Source of the DNA: Rubrobacter xylanophilus
GTDB taxonomy: Bacteria > Actinomycetota > Rubrobacteria > Rubrobacterales > Rubrobacteraceae
Reading direction: 5' to 3'
Assembly (NCBI RefSeq): GCF_007164525.1
Contig: NZ_AP019791.1
Span: 1,723,501-1,787,500, forward strand
DNA: 64,000 nt
Each line of letters begins with the position of its first letter. The first letter of the stretch is position 1. Of this stretch, positions 8,266 through 16,745 are shown piece after piece. The notes beneath the pieces were generated by a model that had not been told where the DNA came from, did no database searches, and was given only the letters and a program-made list of their open reading frames with translations. A program made the translations under genes and the position numbers.

Positions 8266-9168
8266 GTGCGTTCTGCCGCCCCCCAGCCTTCGGACGGCCT
8301 TCGGGCGCCGGGGCTGCCAGATCCCACCCCGGCGGAGAACGCCGCTCGCGTAAAGCAGCTGACCGACATCTGCGCGGCGGACCTCGTCGAAGCCTTCGGG
8401 GTGGGTCCCGGGACTGGCGGCCGCAGGCTCCTCGAGCGTCTCGCGCGGCCACTGGTGCGAGGCACGGCCCGCAAGATAGCGCTCTACGACGCCATCGTGG
8501 GGGAGGCGGGGCTCGGTGCGGGGGGCTCCTGGGCGATCTCCCACATGGCCCGGCGCTTCGAGGTCTCGAGCTCCGGAAACGTCCCGCCGGAGGGACCGCT
8601 GCTGATCGTCTCGAACCATCCCGGGCTCGCCGACGCCGTGGCCCTGTTCGCCGCCATCCCCCGGCGGGACCTGCGGGTGGTGGCCGCCTGGCGACCGTTT
8701 CTCGACGCCCTGCCGAACACGGCGGAGCGCCTGCTCACCCTCCCGGAGAACGGTGGAAGGGTGGCTCTCATCCGGACCGCCGCCAGGCACCTGCGCTCTG
8801 GAGGGGCGCTTCTGACCTTCCCGGCGGGAAGGATCGAACCAGACCCGGCCCTGTTCCCCGGGGAGGCCCGTGCGCTGAGGGACTGGTCGGAGAGCGTGGA
8901 GCTCTTCGCCCGGCTGGTCCCCGGCCTGGTGGTGGTGCCGGCGGTGGTGAGCGGGGTCGTCTCCCGCGCCGCCCTCCGGAACCCGCTCGTTCTGGTGCGG
9001 CGCAGGGAAGAGGACCGCCGGTGGCTCGCCGCCGCGCTGCAGATGCTGCTGCCGCCGCTGCGGAGGGTGGAGACCCGGGTCAGCTTCGGCCGGCCGCTGC
9101 GCGCGCGGGACGGCGTGATGGCGGGGGTGCTGGCCGAAACCCGGAGGATGATGCGGTCCGGCCCTTAG
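8266..9168 (+). CDS. PlsC-like acyltransferase
   Basis: A 300-residue protein with a lysophospholipid acyltransferase core: HX4D motif in SNHPGLAD (His118, Asp123), and a later FPAGRIEPDPALFPGEARAL block corresponding to the substrate-binding FPEG-like motif. No clear membrane span. The first 100 residues are a helical extension. GTG start: TATACA at 8252-8257 ends 8 nt upstream, so a leaderless transcript is likely. The acyl acceptor is unknown. The stop overlaps the convergent betaine-binding-protein gene by TTAG. Confidence 0.78.
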   Translation: MRSAAPQPSDGLRAPGLPDPTPAENAARVKQLTDICAADLVEAFGVGPGTGGRRLLERLARPLVRGTARKIALYDAIVGEAGLGAGGSWAISHMARRFEVSSSGNVPPEGPLLIVSNHPGLADAVALFAAIPRRDLRVVAAWRPFLDALPNTAERLLTLPENGGRVALIRTAARHLRSGGALLTFPAGRIEPDPALFPGEARALRDWSESVELFARLVPGLVVVPAVVSGVVSRAALRNPLVLVRRREEDRRWLAAALQMLLPPLRRVETRVSFGRPLRARDGVMAGVLAETRRMMRSGP

Positions 9169-10085
9169 GAACCGACGGCCCGAGCGCCGGCGTTCCGCAG
9201 CCAGGTGGAGCGCAGATCCCGGTTGGCCGCGAGCCACCTCCGGGCTCCCTCCTCGGGGCCGCCGGCCTCCCGGATGGCCAGCTGGACGTCCTCCACCTGC
9301 GACTGGGTGAGGACGATGGTGTCTATCAGAGCGTGGGCGAGCGGCTGTTGCTCCTCCATGCCGCGGCGGGTGATGATCCGGATCTCAGCCGGGAGCGTCA
9401 GGCTTCCCAGCGCGTACCCGGGATCTTCGAGGTAGGTGATCTCATACTCCCGATTCATCCAGTGCGGCGCCCAGGCCAGAAACACGAACGGCTCCCTCCG
9501 GCTGTACAGACGCCCGACCTCCTCCAGCATCGCGGCGGCGGATCCGTACTCCTCCACCTCGAGCCCCCAACGGGAGAGCGCCTCCTCCGGCAGCGGGCCG
9601 AGGGCGGAGGCGCCAGGGGCCAGGACCAGAGCCCTCTTCACTCCGGAGCCCTCTATCTCGTCGACCCGGTTTATCCCCACGTAGGATGGCACCGCGAGGC
9701 TCGAACGCGTCACCCCCACGACCCAGGAGTTGAGCAGGTCCAGCTCGTCGAGTCTGCCGTCGAGAGGGTTCTCCCTGCCCTCACCGGCCCGGTCGAGCAG
9801 CTCCTCGTGCACCGGCACCCAGACGTCGCCGAAGACGTCGTAGCGTCCCGAGGCCACCCCGTCGATGGCCTCTGACTGACCCACCCGGTGCACCCGGACC
9901 TCGTAGCCGAGATCCTCCAGAAGCGCCCCGGTCACGCCCACGATCGCCGCGTCTTCGGGCCAGCCGGTGTAGGCGATGTCGATCCGGTCGTCCTGCGAGC
10001 GGGCGGCCACCTGGGAGGAGGCGCCACAGCCGGCCGCCAGCAACACGACCGCGACCAGCAGGACCGGGAGGATCTTCGACCGCAT
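9165..10085 (-). CDS. Glycine betaine-type ABC transporter substrate-binding lipoprotein (second copy)
   Basis: A 306-residue OpuAC/ProX-family lipoprotein: signal with LLAAGC (Cys20), IAYTGWPEDAAIVGVTGALLEDLGYEV, and the ligand region FLAWAPHWMNREYEITYLEDPGY that matches the paralogue upstream. Identity with the 10225-11148 protein looks moderate, so ligand range may differ (choline, betaine, proline betaine or another osmolyte). A 139-nt gap separates it from the first binding-protein gene, so it could have its own promoter. Confidence 0.85.
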   Translation of the reverse strand: MRSKILPVLLVAVVLLAAGCGASSQVAARSQDDRIDIAYTGWPEDAAIVGVTGALLEDLGYEVRVHRVGQSEAIDGVASGRYDVFGDVWVPVHEELLDRAGEGRENPLDGRLDELDLLNSWVVGVTRSSLAVPSYVGINRVDEIEGSGVKRALVLAPGASALGPLPEEALSRWGLEVEEYGSAAAMLEEVGRLYSRREPFVFLAWAPHWMNREYEITYLEDPGYALGSLTLPAEIRIITRRGMEEQQPLAHALIDTIVLTQSQVEDVQLAIREAGGPEEGARRWLAANRDLRSTWLRNAGARAVGS

Positions 10086-10224
10086 CAGCCGGAGCTCTCC
10101 CCCGGCGAGGAACCGGATTTATCTCCAGCAAACACAACAGGCGTACATTTTAAGCCCCTTGGGCCCGCTTTGCGGCTCGCCCTACCGCGGGGGGAGATCC
10201 CCGAGTCCGGAGAAACCCGCGCCC

Positions 10225-11148
10225 TCAGGAGGAGGAGGACTGCCGGGCCTCTCTCGCCGCCTCTATCCAGGGCTGCACCACGTCGCGGTTGTCCTCGAGC
10301 CAGTTCCTGACCCCCTTCACCGGCTCGTCCTCTCCGGCGCGCTTGATCTCGAGCTCCAGCGAGTTGAGCTGCTCCTCGTTGAGCGAGACGGCCTTGAGGA
10401 ACGCATAGGCCACCGGATCCTCCTCCGAGAGCTCCCCGTTGACGACGGTGGTGATCCTGGAGGAGTCGTTGAACTTGCCCTGGGCGTCCTTGGGATCCTT
10501 GAGGTAGACGATGTCGTAGACCTCGTTCATCCAGTGCGGCGACCAGGCCAGGAACAGGATGGGCTCTTCGTTGCTCGCCGCCTCCTCCACCGCCGCCAGC
10601 ATCGCGGCCGTGCTGGACTCCACCAGCCTGAAGTCGTCCAGGTTGTACTCCTTGAAGACCACGTTGCGGATCCGGGGGTGGAAGGAGGCCCCGGGCTCTA
10701 TGCCGACGATCTCGTTGGTCCCCGCCCGTTCCAGCTCGGTGAGGCTGTCTATGTTCATGTAGTCGAGCGCGGCGATGCCGTACTTGGTCTCCCCCTTGTA
10801 CCAGGGATCGAGCACCTCGACGTCGTCCTCGACCTGATCCAGGTAGTTGCGGTTGTTGGGGAGCCAGACGTCCTGGAAGGCGTCGAGGTCCCCGGTGGCG
10901 ACCCCCTGGAACAGCGGCCCCAGGTCGAGCGTCTGCAGCTCCACCCGGTCGTAGCCGAGATCCTCCTCCAGCAGCACCTTGGTGAGGTTGGAGACGGCCA
11001 CGTTCTCGGTCCAGCCTATGGTCCCCAGGGTGAGCTCCCCGCCCTCCGCGGAGGAGCCACCCCCCGCACCACCGGAGCAGCCCACGGCCGCCAGCGCCGC
11101 GGCCGCGGCGAAGAACATCGCAAACAGCGTCTTGCGAATCACCATCAC
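10225..11148 (-). CDS. opuAC: Glycine betaine-type ABC transporter substrate-binding lipoprotein
   Basis: A 307-residue lipoprotein with lipobox AAVGC (Cys24) and the OpuAC fold: LGTIGWTENVAVSNLTKVLLEEDLGYD, VWLPNNRNYLDQVEDD and FLAWSPHWMNEVYDIVYLKDP. The Trp residues in these segments fit a cation-pi cage for quaternary ammonium ligands. It lies 44 nt after the permease gene and completes the importer with the ATPase and permease, allowing uptake of compatible solutes under salt or heat stress. Confidence 0.9.
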   Translation of the reverse strand: MMVIRKTLFAMFFAAAAALAAVGCSGGAGGGSSAEGGELTLGTIGWTENVAVSNLTKVLLEEDLGYDRVELQTLDLGPLFQGVATGDLDAFQDVWLPNNRNYLDQVEDDVEVLDPWYKGETKYGIAALDYMNIDSLTELERAGTNEIVGIEPGASFHPRIRNVVFKEYNLDDFRLVESSTAAMLAAVEEAASNEEPILFLAWSPHWMNEVYDIVYLKDPKDAQGKFNDSSRITTVVNGELSEEDPVAYAFLKAVSLNEEQLNSLELEIKRAGEDEPVKGVRNWLEDNRDVVQPWIEAAREARQSSSS

Positions 11149-11192
11149 ACTCCTTCTCTCGTCTCAGCTCGCAAACAGGGAGAGAACGCCCG

Positions 11193-12074
11193 TCAGGCGG
11201 TCTTCATCCCCGAGCCCGCCCCCCGCGCGCTCCCCCGGATGTTCCGGGTAATCCTGTCCAGCAGGATCGCTATGATCACGATCCCAAGCCCTCCCTTGAA
11301 GCTCTTGCCCACGTCGAGCTGCGAGAGCCCCTGGTAGACCTCCTCGCCGAGCCCCCCGGCCCCGATGAGCGCCGCTATGACCACCATGGAGAGGGAGAGC
11401 ATGATCACCTGGTTGACCCCCGCCATGATCGTGGGCATCGCCAGCGGCAGCTCCACTTTCCTCAAGGTCTGCCAACCCGTGGCCCCGAAGGCGCTCGCCG
11501 CCTCCACCGTCTCCTTCGAGACCTGCTGCAGCCCCAGCATCGTCAGCCGCACCGCCGGCGGCATCGCAAAGATGACCACCGCAACCAGCGCCGGCGCAGC
11601 CCCAAGCCCCAGCAGCACGATCGCCGGCACCAGATAGACGAAGGCCGGCATGGTCTGCATGAAGTCCAGAACCGGCCGCAGCACGGTCTCGACACCCCTG
11701 GACTTGGCCGCCACTATCCCCAAGGGGATGCCCACCACGAGCGCCACGGCCGTAGAGGCGATGACCAGCGCCAGCGTGAGCATCGCGTCCTCCCACAACC
11801 CGAGCCCCTGGAGGAGCAAGAGCCCCGCCACCGTAAGGAGCGCTATGCGCCAGTTGGAGACCAGCCACGCGAGGACCGCGAAAACGACGACCATCACCAG
11901 CGGAGGCAGCGCGGTGAGCCCCGTCTCCAGCACGTCTACGAGGAGGTTCAGAGAACCCTCCAGGGCATCGAAGAAGCCCTCGAAGGTCTCGGAGGTGATG
12001 AAATCCACGAATGACTCGATCCAGCTCTCGAGCGGGATCTCCGGAACCTGCTGCAGGTGGGCCAGTGCCATCAC
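11193..12074 (-). CDS. opuAB: Glycine betaine/proline ABC transporter permease (ProW/OpuAB type)
   Basis: A 293-residue membrane protein with several hydrophobic spans and the ProW-type core: VLDFMQTMPAFVYLVPAIVLLGLG followed by VIFAMPPAVRLTMLGLQQV, and an ABC permease coupling loop EAASAFGATGWQTLRKVELPLAMPTIMAGVNQ. The ATG start overlaps the end of the ATPase gene by 4 nt. It would form the transmembrane pore of the importer. Confidence 0.93.
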   Translation of the reverse strand: MMALAHLQQVPEIPLESWIESFVDFITSETFEGFFDALEGSLNLLVDVLETGLTALPPLVMVVVFAVLAWLVSNWRIALLTVAGLLLLQGLGLWEDAMLTLALVIASTAVALVVGIPLGIVAAKSRGVETVLRPVLDFMQTMPAFVYLVPAIVLLGLGAAPALVAVVIFAMPPAVRLTMLGLQQVSKETVEAASAFGATGWQTLRKVELPLAMPTIMAGVNQVIMLSLSMVVIAALIGAGGLGEEVYQGLSQLDVGKSFKGGLGIVIIAILLDRITRNIRGSARGAGSGMKTA

Positions 12075-13336
12075 CGCTCCCTCTCCCGCACGGCCCCGTC
12101 CGCCTCCTGCGGCTCCTCCACCTCAGAGCCGGCGGTCGTGAGCCCGGCGATGAGCGCCCCACGCACCACGATGCCCTCGAGCCGCCCCCGCTCACCTACC
12201 ACCGCAACCGGCAGCTTGCGCTCCACGAACAAGGGCAGAACCTCCCTGAGCGGAGTATCCGGCCGCACGCTGGGCACCGAGCGGTCTATGGCCCCGGACA
12301 GAGAGCGCTCCCCGCTCTCCAAAATCCTGGCCACCTCCTCCGCCTCGCAGAGCCCCACCAGCCGCCGGTCGCTGTCCACCACGAAGATGCTGGACATCCC
12401 GGCCCGCTTCATCCGCCGCAGAACCACCCGCGGCCCCTCCGCCTCGTAGGCCACCTCCTTGGGGTCGACCATGACCGCCTCGGCGTGACGCACCTTGGCG
12501 TAGTCCACGTCCTCTATGAAGCGCTCGACGTAGCCGTCGGCCGGAGCGGTGAGGATCTCCTCGGGGCTGCCGACCTGCACGATCTCGCCGTCGCGCATGA
12601 TCGCCACCCGGTGGCCGAGCCTCAGAGCCTCGTCCAGGTCGTGGGTGACGAAGACCACCGTGCGCCTGACCTCCCCCTGGATGTCCAGAAAGAGGTTCTG
12701 CATGTCCCGCCTTATGAGCGGATCCAGCGCCGAGAAGGGCTCGTCCATCAGGAGGATCTCCTGCCCCGTGGCAAGCGCCCGCGCAAGCCCCACCCGTTGC
12801 TTCATCCCCCCGGAGAGCTCGCTTATCTGCTTGTTCCCCTGCCCTCCGAGCCCCACCATCTCAAGCGCCTCTTCCCCCCGCTTTCTGCGCTCTCCGGTAG
12901 AGACCCCCTGGATCTCGAGCCCGAAGGTTATGTTGTCCAGCACGCTGCGGTTGGGCAGAAGCCCAAAGTGCTGGAAGACCATCCCCATCTTCTGGCGCCG
13001 GATCTCGCGCACCCGCCGGCCCGATAGCCTGGAGATGGACTCGCCCGCAAGGTAGACCTCCCCCTCGGTCGGCTCGATGAGCCGGTTTATGAGCCTGAGC
13101 AGCGTAGACTTGCCGCTGCCCGAAAGCCCTATGATGACGAAGATCTCCCCCTCGTGCACCTCAAAGGAAGCATCGAAGACCCCGATGGTCGAGCCGGTCT
13201 CCTTCTCGACCTCGGCCTTGCTCCTGCCCGAACGCCGCAGTTCGAGCGCCCTGCGCCCATGCCGCCCGAAGACCCTGCAGAGCCTCTGGGCCCGGATGAC
13301 ACCCCCCCCGGATCCTGAGGCTACGTGCTCTTTCAC
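12071..13336 (-). CDS. opuAA: Glycine betaine/proline ABC transporter ATPase with CBS pair
   Basis: A 421-residue ATPase: Walker A GLSGSGKST, Q-loop MGMVFQHFGLLPNRSV, signature LSGGMKQRVGLARAL, Walker B ILLMDEPFSALDP, H-loop FVTHD. Residues about 290-400 form two CBS repeats (SSIFVVDSDRRLVGL and LPVAVVGERGRLEGIV), which sense ionic strength or nucleotides in OpuA-type transporters. The frame is open to 13609, but the GTG at 13336 is chosen because AAGGGG sits 6 nt upstream and the preceding codons have no ABC homology. First gene of the importer operon. Confidence 0.92.
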   Translation of the reverse strand: MKEHVASGSGGGVIRAQRLCRVFGRHGRRALELRRSGRSKAEVEKETGSTIGVFDASFEVHEGEIFVIIGLSGSGKSTLLRLINRLIEPTEGEVYLAGESISRLSGRRVREIRRQKMGMVFQHFGLLPNRSVLDNITFGLEIQGVSTGERRKRGEEALEMVGLGGQGNKQISELSGGMKQRVGLARALATGQEILLMDEPFSALDPLIRRDMQNLFLDIQGEVRRTVVFVTHDLDEALRLGHRVAIMRDGEIVQVGSPEEILTAPADGYVERFIEDVDYAKVRHAEAVMVDPKEVAYEAEGPRVVLRRMKRAGMSSIFVVDSDRRLVGLCEAEEVARILESGERSLSGAIDRSVPSVRPDTPLREVLPLFVERKLPVAVVGERGRLEGIVVRGALIAGLTTAGSEVEEPQEADGAVRERER

Positions 13337-13571
13337 GGCATCCCCTTCCCGGGACAGCCGCCAACCGAGAGCAGAGTTGCATCCTGCCGGTCGGGAATCG
13401 CAAAAGGCCCAGCCCGCAAAACAGGCTCGGAGGCGTTCATGTAAGGTTCGATGGCTTCTCCCTTGTTCGCCTGCTACTCCGGCCGCGCCACAGCGGCGCG
13501 ACATCCCCAGATTTTCTGGTCGCGGGCAAAACCAGCACCCGCTCCCGCAGTCGTATGCCTCTTGCTTGGAA
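13337..13571 (-). other. Long structured 5' leader of the betaine importer operon
   Basis: If transcription starts a few bases after the TATAAT at 13578-13583, the importer mRNA has a leader of about 235 nt. On the minus strand it can form CCAGA-TCTGG (13507-13519) and CGCGCC-GGCGCG (13484-13500) hairpins. I could not match it to any riboswitch class I know (TPP, cobalamin, glycine, SAM, ydaO). No convincing gene is present. Confidence 0.4.
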
Positions 13572-13577
13572 TACTCA

Positions 13578-13605
13578 ATTATAAGGGGGGCCCCGACCCG
13601 TTCAA
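13578..13605 (-). promoter_or_regulatory. Promoter of the betaine importer operon
   Basis: On the minus strand TTGAAC (13600-13605) and a perfect TATAAT (13578-13583) are separated by 16 bp, close to the consensus for the housekeeping sigma factor. It points toward opuAA and is the best promoter match seen between the tRNA-Arg gene and the operon. Confidence 0.6.
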
Positions 13606-13697
13606 CCACTCCAGCGTTAAGGTATGTTTAGGGTGGTTCGCTCGGCCCACCGCTCCGGTAGAAGATCGGCGGTCTTTGAGATAAACTTTTTTGGCGT

Positions 13698-13770
13698 GCG
13701 CCTGTAGCTCAGGGGATAGAGCAGGGGTTTCCTAAACCCCGTGTCGGAGGTTCGAATCCTTCCAGGCGCA
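13698..13770 (+). tRNA. tRNA-Arg(CCT)
   Basis: Cloverleaf with acceptor stem GCGCCTG/CAGGCGC and discriminator A, D-arm AGCTCAGGGGATAGAGCA, anticodon stem GGGGT/ACCCC closing loop TTCCTAA (anticodon CCT), and T-arm GGAGGTTCGAATCCTTCC. CCA is not encoded. The gene is followed at once by a T-rich stretch (13773-13780) that could aid termination. Confidence 0.96.
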
Positions 13771-14110
13771 CTTCTTTTTTGCCTGCAAATCGCGGGTAGT
13801 CCCGTTCCCAGCCGGAACTCTCCCGTGCACCGACGCGTTCTTCCCTGACCCCCAGCCACATGTTGGGGCAATGGCCGGGAGGTGCAGCGCTTCGAGTCTT
13901 CCGGTGACGGTGTCCAAACCTCTTGCGCCTGATCCGAGGAGAGGGCCCCTGGCGGCTCACCGGACCCGCATGCCGTAGACGACGGCACGCTTCAGGGCCT
14001 CGCCGGGGCTCCGTACGGGTATACCGCCGAAGAACGTCCCGTTCAGCATCCCGACGGCCGATCCAAACCATACAACAATCCGCCGCAGAGGCGGCAAGCA
14101 TCAGAGGCGT
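13771..14110. other. Intergenic region with no recognised gene
   Basis: About 340 bp between tRNA-Arg and the membrane-protein gene. Frames are open on both strands but the translations are arginine/serine/proline rich, lack ribosome sites and match no family I know. It sits 3' of a tRNA, a usual integration position, but I see no integrase fragment or direct repeat of the tRNA end. Confidence 0.5.
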
Positions 14111-14698
14111 TTAGAGAAGGATTTCGAAGGCGGCCCAGGTAGCCCCGGTACCGACCAGCATACCGAGCGCGAGTTCGAGTGGGGTGTGGCGCTGGAGGGT
14201 ACTGCGGGCCCACCAGACGGGGGGTATCAGGAGGGCCACCGGGACGCCCCACGCCCCGAAGACGTAGGAGACGCAGATGGCGGCTCCGGAGACCCCGGCG
14301 GTGTGCAGAGAGGGGTTGGTGAGCGGGGTAGCGGCGGCCAAGAGCACGGTGGCGAGGGCGAAGGCGAGGAGCATGGCCCTCAGGGGGGCGGGTCCGCCGA
14401 GGAGCGTCACGAGCAGGAAGGCGGTCACATACAGCGCGGCGACCACCCGCAGGGGACCGACGCGCTCGCCGCGCAGGATCCTGCGGGGGTCCCGCACCCG
14501 GCCGGTGCGCACCAGGTGGTGGAGGTAGATCAGCGAGAGGCCCGTGGTGAGCAGGATGCACAGAAAGGCCCACAGCAGGCCGCCGTAACCTCCGGCCTCC
14601 CATCCGACGGCGAGGAACAGCGCGGTCGCCAGAGCGGGCAGCCGGGTCAGGGAGGAGATCAGCTCCGCGAGTTTCTTGGAGGCACCACGGCGGTTCAC
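14111..14698 (-). CDS. Integral membrane protein, PAP2-like
   Basis: A 195-residue hydrophobic protein with about six transmembrane segments. It carries TPLTNPSLHTAGVSGAAICVSYVFG, reminiscent of the SxxxHT-type motif of PAP2 phosphatases, and RRILRGERVGPLRVVAALYVTAFLL. The classical KxxxxxxRP motif is not seen, so catalysis is not assured. The frame extends upstream, but the GTG at 14698 is chosen because a TACAAT box (minus strand, 14708-14713) ends 9 nt before it; the transcript would be leaderless. Confidence 0.65.
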   Translation of the reverse strand: MNRRGASKKLAELISSLTRLPALATALFLAVGWEAGGYGGLLWAFLCILLTTGLSLIYLHHLVRTGRVRDPRRILRGERVGPLRVVAALYVTAFLLVTLLGGPAPLRAMLLAFALATVLLAAATPLTNPSLHTAGVSGAAICVSYVFGAWGVPVALLIPPVWWARSTLQRHTPLELALGMLVGTGATWAAFEILL

Positions 14699-14707
14699 GG
14701 CCCGCCG

Positions 14708-14717
14708 ATTGTACAAT
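14708..14717. promoter_or_regulatory. Palindromic bidirectional -10 element
   Basis: The perfect palindrome ATTGTACAAT gives TACAAT on both strands. On plus it ends 8 nt before the Nif3 ATG (14726); on minus it ends 9 nt before the GTG of the membrane-protein gene (14698). Both transcripts would be leaderless and only one polymerase could occupy the site at a time. Confidence 0.55.
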
Positions 14718-14725
14718 GGTCGACG

Positions 14726-15808
14726 ATGGCACCGCACGCACGACAGGTCATCGAGGAGATAGAGCGCCTCGCTCCGCCGGAGCTGGCCGAGGACTGGGAC
14801 AACTGCGGACTGCAGGTGGGAGACCCCGACTCGGCGGTCTCGCGGGTGCTTGTGGCCCTCACCCCGCTGCCGGAGGTCTTCGACGAGGCGGAGGAGACGG
14901 GGGCGGACTTTCTGCTGCTGCACCACCCGCTCCTGTTCCGCCCGCTCAAAAACCTCGACACTTCCGGTTATCCCGGGGACCTGGTAGCGCGGGCGGTGCG
15001 GGCCGGGCTCACGGTCTACGCCGCCCACACCAGCTACGATGCCGCGCCGGGCGGCGTCTCGGAGGCGCTGGCGGAATCACTTGGCCTGAGAGGACCGCTG
15101 GAGGTCCTCTCCCCGCGAGGGGCGCTGCGCAAGCTCGTTGTCTTCGTCCCCGAAGAGCGTGCGGACGGGGTGGCCGAAGCGCTCGCCGGGGAGGGAGCCG
15201 GCGTGATCGGGGACTACACCCACTGCACCTTCCGGGCGCCCGGAACGGGGACGTTCCTCGGCGGCGAGAGCACGAGCCCCGCGGTGGGCGAGCGGGGCCG
15301 GCTCGAGCGCGTGCCGGAGGTGCGCCTGGAGACGGTCGTCCCGGCGCATCTGGCGCGCCGGGCGGTTGAAGCGGCGAAGGCCGCCCATCCCTACGAGGAG
15401 GTCGCCCTCGACCTCTACCCGGTGGACGGGCGCCCGCAGAACTGCGGATACGGGCGGGTGGGCCACCTGCCGGAGCCGCTCTCTCCGGAGGAGCTGCGGG
15501 ATCACGTCTCCGAAGCGCTCGGCTTCCCCGCCCGGCTGGTCTGCCGGGCGGGGGAGGAGCGCATCGAGCGGGTAGCCGTCCTCGGGGGCTCCGGCGGGGG
15601 TTTCATCCGGGAAGCCGCGGCCGCCGGGGCGGAGGCCTATGTGACCGGCGACCTCGACTACCACGACGCGCTGCTCGCCGAGTCGCTCGGGCTCGCCGCA
15701 ATAGACGCCGGACACGCACCCACCGAGCTGCCCGCGCTCGATCCCCTGGCCCGCCGGCTGGAGAAGGCGTCGGGGGTTCCGGCCGCCGCTAGCCGGGTGC
15801 GCCGCTAG
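14726..15808 (+). CDS. Nif3-like dinuclear metal-centre protein (DUF34)
   Basis: A 360-residue Nif3-family protein. The N-terminal half has WDNCGLQVGD and LLLHHPLLFRPLKNL, and the C-terminal half GSGGGFIREAAAAGAEAYVTGDLDYHDALLAESLGLAAIDAGHAPTE, which together hold the dinuclear metal ligands. The length indicates the form with the central CutA-like insert (residues about 130-235, with the PYEEVALDLYPV stretch). It may act as a metal-dependent hydrolase such as a GTP cyclohydrolase I-like or metallochaperone activity proposed for the family; not settled. Leaderless start. Confidence 0.9.
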   Translation: MAPHARQVIEEIERLAPPELAEDWDNCGLQVGDPDSAVSRVLVALTPLPEVFDEAEETGADFLLLHHPLLFRPLKNLDTSGYPGDLVARAVRAGLTVYAAHTSYDAAPGGVSEALAESLGLRGPLEVLSPRGALRKLVVFVPEERADGVAEALAGEGAGVIGDYTHCTFRAPGTGTFLGGESTSPAVGERGRLERVPEVRLETVVPAHLARRAVEAAKAAHPYEEVALDLYPVDGRPQNCGYGRVGHLPEPLSPEELRDHVSEALGFPARLVCRAGEERIERVAVLGGSGGGFIREAAAAGAEAYVTGDLDYHDALLAESLGLAAIDAGHAPTELPALDPLARRLEKASGVPAAASRVRR

Positions 15809-16745
15809 AGAGGAGGCGCTCCAGCTCCTCGCGGGTGGGCAGCGCGCCCATCGCCCCGTAGCCGGTGCAGGCCAGGGCTCCCGCGGCGGCTCCCCGGCGG
15901 GCGGCCTCGCGCACCGCCTCCTCCCCCCACCCGCGCCCCGCCAGGTGCACGAGCGCCGCGGCGAGAAAGGCATCCCCCGCGCCCGTGGCGTCCACAGCCT
16001 CCACCCGGAAGGCGGGCACTCGACCGGAGAAGCCCTCCCCGGCGTAGAAGGCCCCGCGGGACCCCAGGCTCACGAAGACCAGGGAGGCCCCCCGGCCGAG
16101 CAGCAGCCGGGCCGCCTCCTCCGGCTCCTCCACCCCCAGCAGCGGCCGCAGCTCGTCGTCGCTCAGCTTCACCACGGTGGCGAGCTCCAGCAGCGGCGCC
16201 ACCACCTCGCGGGCGGCCTCCACGCTCTCCCAGAGGTGCTCCCGGAAGTTCACGTCGAAGGCCACCGGGACCCCCGCCTCGCGGGCCAGATGGGCGAACC
16301 TGAGCGTCGCCGAGCGGACCGGCTCCCGGATGAGCGGGATGCTCCCGAAGTTCGCGAAGGAGGCCCCGGAGAGGATCTGCGGGGCCACGTCCTTCTCCTG
16401 CAGCAGCTCGTCGGCGGCGGGGCTCGAGCGGTAGAAGGTGAACTCCCGGTCGCCGTCGGCGGAGATCTCCACGAAGGCCAGCGAGGTGCGGGTCGGCGGC
16501 CGCTGCAGGAGAACCCGCGAAGTGTCCACCCCCTCCGCCCGCAGCGCCCGCAGGATGAAGTTTCCGAAGAGGTCGTCGCCGACCGACCCCACGAACGCGG
16601 CCTCCGCCCCGAGGCGACAGGCGGCCACCGCCACGTTGGCCGGGGCTCCCCCGGGCCGGGCGACGAACGGCAGCTCGACGGGCGAGGTCGCCTCCTGCCG
16701 GTAGACGTCCGCGACCACCTCACCCAGAGAGACGATCCGGGTCAC
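15789..16745 (-). CDS. PfkB-family carbohydrate kinase (fructokinase-like)
   Basis: A 318-residue ribokinase-fold kinase: N-terminal ISLGEVVADV-type strand, GGAPANVAVAACRLGAEAAFVGSVGDDLFG (PfkB signature 1), and VDATGAGDAFLAAAL (signature 2, with catalytic Asp in GAGD). The similarity is closest to fructokinases. The GTG start overlaps manA by GTGA, so both are co-translated: together they would interconvert mannose/fructose phosphates and feed glycolysis. Its 3' end overlaps the convergent Nif3 gene by 20 bp. Confidence 0.88.
   Translation of the reverse strand: MTRIVSLGEVVADVYRQEATSPVELPFVARPGGAPANVAVAACRLGAEAAFVGSVGDDLFGNFILRALRAEGVDTSRVLLQRPPTRTSLAFVEISADGDREFTFYRSSPAADELLQEKDVAPQILSGASFANFGSIPLIREPVRSATLRFAHLAREAGVPVAFDVNFREHLWESVEAAREVVAPLLELATVVKLSDDELRPLLGVEEPEEAARLLLGRGASLVFVSLGSRGAFYAGEGFSGRVPAFRVEAVDATGAGDAFLAAALVHLAGRGWGEEAVREAARRGAAAGALACTGYGAMGALPTREELERLLSSGAPG

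Noticed and set aside
13337-13571. Known riboswitch in the betaine-operon leader
   Set aside because: I looked for TPP, cobalamin, SAM, glycine and ydaO core motifs by eye and found none convincing; listed only as a structured leader.
13337-13609. N-terminal extension of the betaine ATPase to 13609
   Set aside because: Open frame, but the translated extension has no ABC homology; the GTG at 13336 has a ribosome site and the strong promoter lies within the extension.
13617-14101. Short minus-strand ORFs next to tRNA-Arg
   Set aside because: They include antisense tRNA sequence and no ribosome sites; no integrase or attachment-site repeat was seen.
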